From assembly GCA_036794765.1 (NCBI GenBank), contig DAIRGB010000042.1, positions 1 through 9,290 on the forward strand: a stretch of 9,290 nucleotides of DNA, written 5' to 3'. This document shows, piece after piece, positions 6,048-9,290 of this stretch. A program made the translations under genes and the position numbers. Source of the stretch: DAIRGB01 sp036794765. GTDB taxonomy: Bacteria > Patescibacteriota > JAHJAL01. Every line of letters begins with the position of its first letter. Positions within the stretch are counted from its first letter, which is position 1. The notes beneath the pieces were generated by a model, which made no database searches, was not told where the DNA came from, and saw only the letters and a list, made by a program, of their open reading frames with translations.

Positions 6048-6803
6048 ATGGCAATAACAATCTTCACAATCGGTTTACTCTTCGGTAGCTTTTTGAACAG
6101 CTTCATCTGGCGTTACCGAAAAAATATATTGGAAACTATTTGGAATAGTCGGTCTATTTGTCCCGCTTGCGGTCATGCTTTGTCTCCAAATGATTTGGTC
6201 CCTTTATTTAGTTTTCTGGTACTGGGTGGCAAGTGTCGATATTGTAAAAGTCCGATCAGTTGGCAGTATCCGATGGTGGAATTGTTTTTTGGTCTTTTGT
6301 CATTTTTGATTTTTTGGAAATTTGGCTTGGAATTTTCATTTATTTTTTATCTAATCATTGGTTTTTTACTGACGGCGTTGATGGTGATCGATATTTTGGA
6401 TGGTATCTTGCCCAATGGTCTTATTGTAATTACGATCTTTGTCTGGTTGCTTTATATGATATTTACTAAAGCCAATGTCTATGATTGGACCAATGTGGTT
6501 TTTGCGGCTTTGATCGGTTTTGGTTTCTTTTTGTCAATCTGGTTGATTACTTTGGGAAAAGGGATGGGAGTAGGGGATATTAAGTTGGCGTTACTGCTTG
6601 GTTTATTGGCGGGAATTCCACACATCTACTATATTATTTTCTTTGCTTTTATCCTGGGTGCTCTATATGTTTTGCCGTTATTGCTTTTGGGTAAATCAAA
6701 ATGGAAAAATCCCATTCCATTCGGACCATTCTTAATTCTTTCTTACTTTTTAATGTTGTTCGCGGGAAATCAAATTCAATTGGTGTTTTTGAAGATATTT
6801 TAA
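6048..6803 (+). CDS. pilD: PilD/GspO prepilin peptidase and N-methyltransferase
   Basis: An integral membrane aspartyl protease that removes the class III leader of prepilins and methylates the new N-terminus. Numbering from ATG 6048 (251 residues): GSFLNSFIWR opens the N-terminal domain, with the zinc-binding CxxC pairs Cys38/41 and Cys63/66 (CPACG and CRYC). The catalytic aspartates are in IDILDGILPN (the LD.ILP aspartate at about 115-118) and GVGDIK (Asp177), the TFPP signature. IPFGPFL near the C-terminus is also typical, and the rest is about seven hydrophobic helices. The frame extends back to ATG 6000, adding MFDKFDKFATFDMFYI encoded by the 9-bp repeat arm, which looks like read-through of a non-coding repeat; ATG 6036 is another option. 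No Shine-Dalgarno for any of them. Confidence 0.94.
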   Translation: MAITIFTIGLLFGSFLNSFIWRYRKNILETIWNSRSICPACGHALSPNDLVPLFSFLVLGGKCRYCKSPISWQYPMVELFFGLLSFLIFWKFGLEFSFIFYLIIGFLLTALMVIDILDGILPNGLIVITIFVWLLYMIFTKANVYDWTNVVFAALIGFGFFLSIWLITLGKGMGVGDIKLALLLGLLAGIPHIYYIIFFAFILGALYVLPLLLLGKSKWKNPIPFGPFLILSYFLMLFAGNQIQLVFLKIF

Positions 6804-6807
6804 ATAC

Positions 6808-6971
6808 GAACGCTTAGAAACTCTTTGAAACTCTTTGAAACTCTTTGAAACTCTTTAAAACACTTACAAACTCTTACAAACCCTTATAAACCCTTATAAA
6901 CTAATACATATTATAATTTACATTTCAGTTTAAAAGAGTTTAAAAGAGTTTCTAAGCGTTTTAAAGAGTTT
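6808..6971. repeat. Expanded AAACNCTTNN inverted-array element, copy 4 (minus orientation), before the fimT-like gene
   Basis: The left arm has nine units (6808-6897), including three identical AAACTCTTTG and two identical AAACCCTTAT, plus AAACT (6898-6902). The core of 24 nt (6903-6926) shares AATACATATTATA with copy 5. The right arm is AGTTT (6927-6931) and only four units (6932-6971). CTAAGCGTTT is second from the outer end of the right arm, giving the same orientation as copy 1. The arm lengths are unequal, unlike the other copies, which suggests recent tandem expansion. Confidence 0.92.
6912..6917 (+). promoter_or_regulatory. Candidate -10 TATAAT in the core of element copy 4
   Basis: A perfect TATAAT between the two arms, about 70 bp before the start of the cysteine-rich pilin gene. 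No recognisable -35; the region upstream is the repeat arm. Confidence 0.3.
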
Positions 6972-6984
6972 GAAATTATTTACT

Positions 6985-8586
6985 ATGAAAATAAACACAA
7001 AAATAAAAAAAATGTTTAAAGACTTGTTCCGGTCTTCTTCCGGTATGACTATGATCGAAATATTGATGGCGATGGCTATAATCTTGTTGTTGATGGGTGT
7101 GACGATGATTTCGTTGCCGCGTTATCGAGATAGTCAGACTTTGGAACAAGTTTCCAAGGATGTCAATGATACTTTGCGTCAGGCTCAGACGTGGGCTTTG
7201 TCGCCCAATATGCCCAAGGCAGAATATTATGTTTGGGATATTAAAACTGGGGCGGCGGATGACGAGCAATGTCCAAATCGGCAATATATCGGAGTGATGG
7301 CGGACGTGGAAGATGCATATGAAAAGAAGACTTGTTTGGATGATAAAGTAAATTTACAGGCGGAAAATATTGGTCCGTTGTATTTTGAGGTAAAGACAGG
7401 AAAAATTTTTAACGATGAAGCTTTGACTATTCCGGCCAATGGGAAATTGACAATAGAGCATGATAATCATCCTGGTGATTCAGGTCTATACTATGAAATC
7501 AACATAGTGGCGGATACATTTTCTTTGGGAAAAGAAGTGGTGAGCGGGGATCAAGGTGGTTTGACTTTGGCTTGTGGCAATGGTGAGTGCGAGGCGGAAA
7601 AAGGTGAAAAATGTGGTACTTGCGGTGATTGTGAATGTCTTTGTCCAAATGACGGTTTGCAATATTGTAGTCAGCAAAGTTGTCCATCAGCAAATTGGTA
7701 TGATGGTTCTTGTCACGAATTGCCAAAACCCAGCGCAACTTGCGGTGATGGTGATCGCCAACCGGGCGAGGTCTGCGATGATGGGAATGTGTCTGGTGGC
7801 GATTATTGTTCAGCAGATTGCCAGGAGGTGACAGGAGTGTGCGGTGATGGCCAAAAACAAGGAAGCGAGAGATGTGATGATGGGGCAAACAATGGAAAAT
7901 ATGGTTATTGTAATGCCAATTGTTCAACCCAGATAAAATGTGGCGATGGGACTGTACAAACTTCCAATGAGACCTGTGATGATGGTTCGGCCAACGGTAC
8001 TTATGGAAAATGTAACACTTCTTGCAGCGCAATTTTGCGTTGCGGAGATCAGATAATTACTTCCCCCGAGGTTTGCGATGATGGAGATTTGAACGGAACC
8101 AATGGAAAATGCAATCGAGAATGCAGCGGTATTTTAAGATGCGGAGATGGAGTGGTGACCAGTCCGGAAGTTTGCGATGATGGTCAGGCCAATGGTCAAT
8201 ATAATAAATGCAATACTCAATGTACAGCAGTTTTAAGATGTGGCGATGGAACAACTCAGACTCAGTATGGTGAAATTTGCGATAGTGGTACAGCCAATGG
8301 GACGGCGATTGGAAAATGTAATACCCAGTGTACCGGATTGTTACGTTGCGGAGATAGTATTGTAACTGCACCCGAAGTCTGCGACGAAGGAAGTCTCAAT
8401 GGTACTTCAGGGCATTGCAATACGAGTTGTTCGGCAATAATAACATTGCGTGATGGCAGTCAGTGTTCAGCCAGTAATCAGTGTCAAAGTGGTTTGTGCG
8501 CAGCGTGGTATGGTTCAAGTAATTTTACCTGTACAAATTCTTATTATAGAAGATATTGTGGTTCTTGGCTTTTGACTTGCAAATAA
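6985..8586 (+). CDS. FimT/GspH-type minor pilin with C-terminal DUF4215-like cysteine-rich repeats
   Basis: Numbering from ATG 6985 (533 residues). The class III leader ends at Gly20; the mature protein starts MTMIEILMAMAIILLLMGV with Glu25 at +5. The following TLEQVSKDVNDTLRQAQTWAL is the second-helix pattern of FimT/GspH pseudopilins, and a beta-rich head runs to about residue 190. From about 197 it becomes cysteine-rich: a first block with C.NGEC, then seven tandem repeats (253-489) of the form CGDG-x(4-7)-E.CDDG..NG..GKCN..C, and a final C...QC.SGLC block. These match the Myxococcus cysteine-rich repeat (DUF4215) pattern, found in extracellular adhesins such as PilY1 homologues. Such a bulky head fits a pilus tip rather than the shaft, so I infer a minor pilin adhesin. 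A TTG at 6970 is an in-frame alternative start lying in the repeat arm; ATG 7012 would also retain the leader. No Shine-Dalgarno. Confidence 0.9.
   Translation: MKINTKIKKMFKDLFRSSSGMTMIEILMAMAIILLLMGVTMISLPRYRDSQTLEQVSKDVNDTLRQAQTWALSPNMPKAEYYVWDIKTGAADDEQCPNRQYIGVMADVEDAYEKKTCLDDKVNLQAENIGPLYFEVKTGKIFNDEALTIPANGKLTIEHDNHPGDSGLYYEINIVADTFSLGKEVVSGDQGGLTLACGNGECEAEKGEKCGTCGDCECLCPNDGLQYCSQQSCPSANWYDGSCHELPKPSATCGDGDRQPGEVCDDGNVSGGDYCSADCQEVTGVCGDGQKQGSERCDDGANNGKYGYCNANCSTQIKCGDGTVQTSNETCDDGSANGTYGKCNTSCSAILRCGDQIITSPEVCDDGDLNGTNGKCNRECSGILRCGDGVVTSPEVCDDGQANGQYNKCNTQCTAVLRCGDGTTQTQYGEICDSGTANGTAIGKCNTQCTGLLRCGDSIVTAPEVCDEGSLNGTSGHCNTSCSAIITLRDGSQCSASNQCQSGLCAAWYGSSNFTCTNSYYRRYCGSWLLTCK
7741..8451 (+). 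other. Seven tandem four-cysteine repeats (DUF4215-like) inside the minor pilin gene
   Basis: Seven units of about 32-36 residues start with CGD at each unit and carry four cysteines each. Units 3 to 7 are the most alike, sharing (A/G)(I/V)LRCGD at the joins and NG.(Y/N/S)GKCN..C; units 1 and 2 are more diverged. The Asp/Asn/Gly clusters around CDDG and NG suggest metal (calcium) sites as in Notch-type modules, which is inference. Confidence 0.85.
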
Positions 8587-8612
8587 AATATTAATAGTCG
8601 AAAATTTTAAAA

Positions 8613-8657
8613 GTGGATCCTGGACGAAGTGCTTTACTTTCGGTTCCAGGTTGGCAC
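8613..8657 (+). terminator. Hairpin after the cysteine-rich pilin gene (possible terminator)
   Basis: CCTGGA (8619-8624) pairs with TCCAGG (8645-8650), flanked by GTG (8613-8615) with CAC (8655-8657) and extended inward by CGAA with TTCG. AT-rich arms ATTTTAAAA and TTTAAAAT lie outside. There is no following T-run, so it is either a weak terminator or an mRNA-end-protecting structure. Confidence 0.45.
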
Positions 8658-8687
8658 AGAAAATAATTTAAAATTGTGGAAATAAAA

Positions 8688-8791
8688 AAACACTTTAAAA
8701 CGCTTAGAAACTCTTTGAAACACTTAAAAACTGGAATACATATTATAGTTTTTAAGAGTTTATAAGGGTTTGAAAGAGTTTAAAAGAGTTT
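8688..8791. repeat. 104-bp AAACNCTTNN inverted-array element, copy 5 (plus orientation), before the pilV-like gene
   Basis: Four units (8688-8727), AAACT (8728-8732), a 14-nt core GGAATACATATTAT (8733-8746), AGTTT (8747-8751) and four reverse units (8752-8791). AAACGCTTAG is the second left unit. The N bases at position 5 of its units read A,G,T,A, identical to copy 2. It ends only 9 bp before the next start codon. Confidence 0.93.
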
Positions 8792-8800
8792 GAAATAAAA

Positions 8801-9290
8801 ATGTTTATGCAAAAAAAATATAAAAATAAAAAGAGTAATAGATTGCAAAAAGGCTTTGGCCTCATCGAAGTCATCGTCGGTATCGCCATGTTGCTGATTA
8901 CCGCTACCGCCGCATTGTCGATTGCTCATTTTACGACCAAAGCGGAACGATACAATGAAAAACGTATTGTGGCTTACAATCTGGCACAGCAGGTAGTAGA
9001 AGAAGTTCGTCGTCAACGGGATAGCGCTTGGGATGATTTCAAATCGGATACCAGATGGGAGAGCACGACCGGCGAGATCGTGGTGGACAATTTAAATAAT
9101 TTTTATTTGAATGGGGCGACTGGTGATGGATGCGTGAGTGGTGGAACAGGAATGATAGATTGTACGATTGGTGGAAGTGATTTTGATATCGAAGTCCAAA
9201 CTGAAGCTTTGGGCGACGTGATTAGCAAATTACATGGGCATGATATAGACGGAACTGACGACATGGCCGACTCAGTGGCGCGACGTGTTT
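8801..9290 (+). CDS. PilV/GspI-type minor pilin (3' truncated by window)
   Basis: The frame from ATG 8801 stays open to the window end (163 codons). A very basic leader (six of residues 5-17 are Lys or Arg beyond the first) ends in Gly18; the mature protein starts FGLIEVIVGIAMLLITATAAL with Glu23 at +5, so it is a PilD substrate. The next segment, YNEKRIVAYNLAQQVVEEVRRQRDSAW, is the classic PilV/GspI pattern (A..LAQ..iE..R..R...W). It follows the FimT-like pilin, as in minor pilin operons, and further minor pilins probably follow. No Shine-Dalgarno; ATG 8807 is a possible alternative start. Two cysteines appear in the visible head. Confidence 0.88.
   Translation, partial: MFMQKKYKNKKSNRLQKGFGLIEVIVGIAMLLITATAALSIAHFTTKAERYNEKRIVAYNLAQQVVEEVRRQRDSAWDDFKSDTRWESTTGEIVVDNLNNFYLNGATGDGCVSGGTGMIDCTIGGSDFDIEVQTEALGDVISKLHGHDIDGTDDMADSVARRV

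Noticed and set aside
7499..8032. Minus-strand open frame of 177 codons, very rich in His
   Set aside because: It is the antisense of the CGDG/CDDG repeats; the His content is the reverse reading of the repeated Cys/Asp/Gly codons. No ribosome site and no family resemblance.
2603..8791. CRISPR array
   Set aside because: Units are 7-10 bp, contiguous and without spacers, and each array reverses direction at its centre; no cas genes are near.
2603..8791. Classical insertion sequence or transposon
   Set aside because: No transposase gene and no clear target-site duplication at the element ends; a non-autonomous mobile palindrome remains possible and is covered in the findings.
1..9290. Alternative genetic code with TGA as glycine
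   Set aside because: All visible genes end in TAA or TAG, which raised the question, but glycine is coded by GGN throughout and no conserved frame needs TGA read-through.

Overview
This window is a type IV pilus (T4P) assembly locus, with all genes on the + strand. In order: the 3' end of a pilO-like gene, a small single-TM protein, pilB (extension ATPase), pilT (retraction ATPase), pilC (platform protein), pilA (major pilin), pilD (prepilin peptidase), a FimT/GspH-type minor pilin with a large cysteine-rich repeat domain, and the 5' part of a PilV/GspI-type minor pilin. The AT-rich DNA, compact pilO-x-B-T-C-A-D layout without secretin or PilP genes, GPTGHGKST Walker A in PilT and the DUF4215-type cysteine-rich pilin suggest a Candidate Phyla Radiation (Patescibacteria) organism; this is inference from gene style, not a phylogenetic result. 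All eight visible stops are TAA or TAG, but glycine is encoded by ordinary GGN codons, so nothing requires the TGA=Gly code of Gracilibacteria.

The genes form one machine. PilO and the small protein belong to the inner-membrane alignment complex. PilC is the platform on which PilB polymerises and PilT depolymerises pilins. PilD cleaves and methylates the prepilins PilA, FimT-like and PilV-like, which all carry a visible G|(F/M)xxxE class III signal. The cysteine-rich pilin is a good candidate for a tip adhesin.

The most unusual content lies between the genes. Six intergenic gaps, in front of pilB, pilT, pilC, pilA, pilD, the fimT-like gene and the pilV-like gene (seven genes, seven gaps counting pilA), each hold an inverted pair of short tandem arrays around an AT-rich centre. 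Five of them are copies of one family with strict geometry: about 4.5 units of AAACNCTTNN, a core of about 14 nt, then about 4.5 units of NNAAGNGTTT, giving 104 bp in three copies, 105 bp in one and an expanded 164 bp copy in another. The copies are homologous and have a polarity. The gaps before pilB and pilD have the same architecture built from unrelated 7-bp and 9-bp units. Genes directly behind such an array have no recognisable Shine-Dalgarno, while the small protein and pilA do.

PilA stands apart as its own expression unit, with a candidate -10, an AAGGAG ribosome site and a strong hairpin terminator. No tRNA, rRNA, CRISPR or transposase gene was seen.
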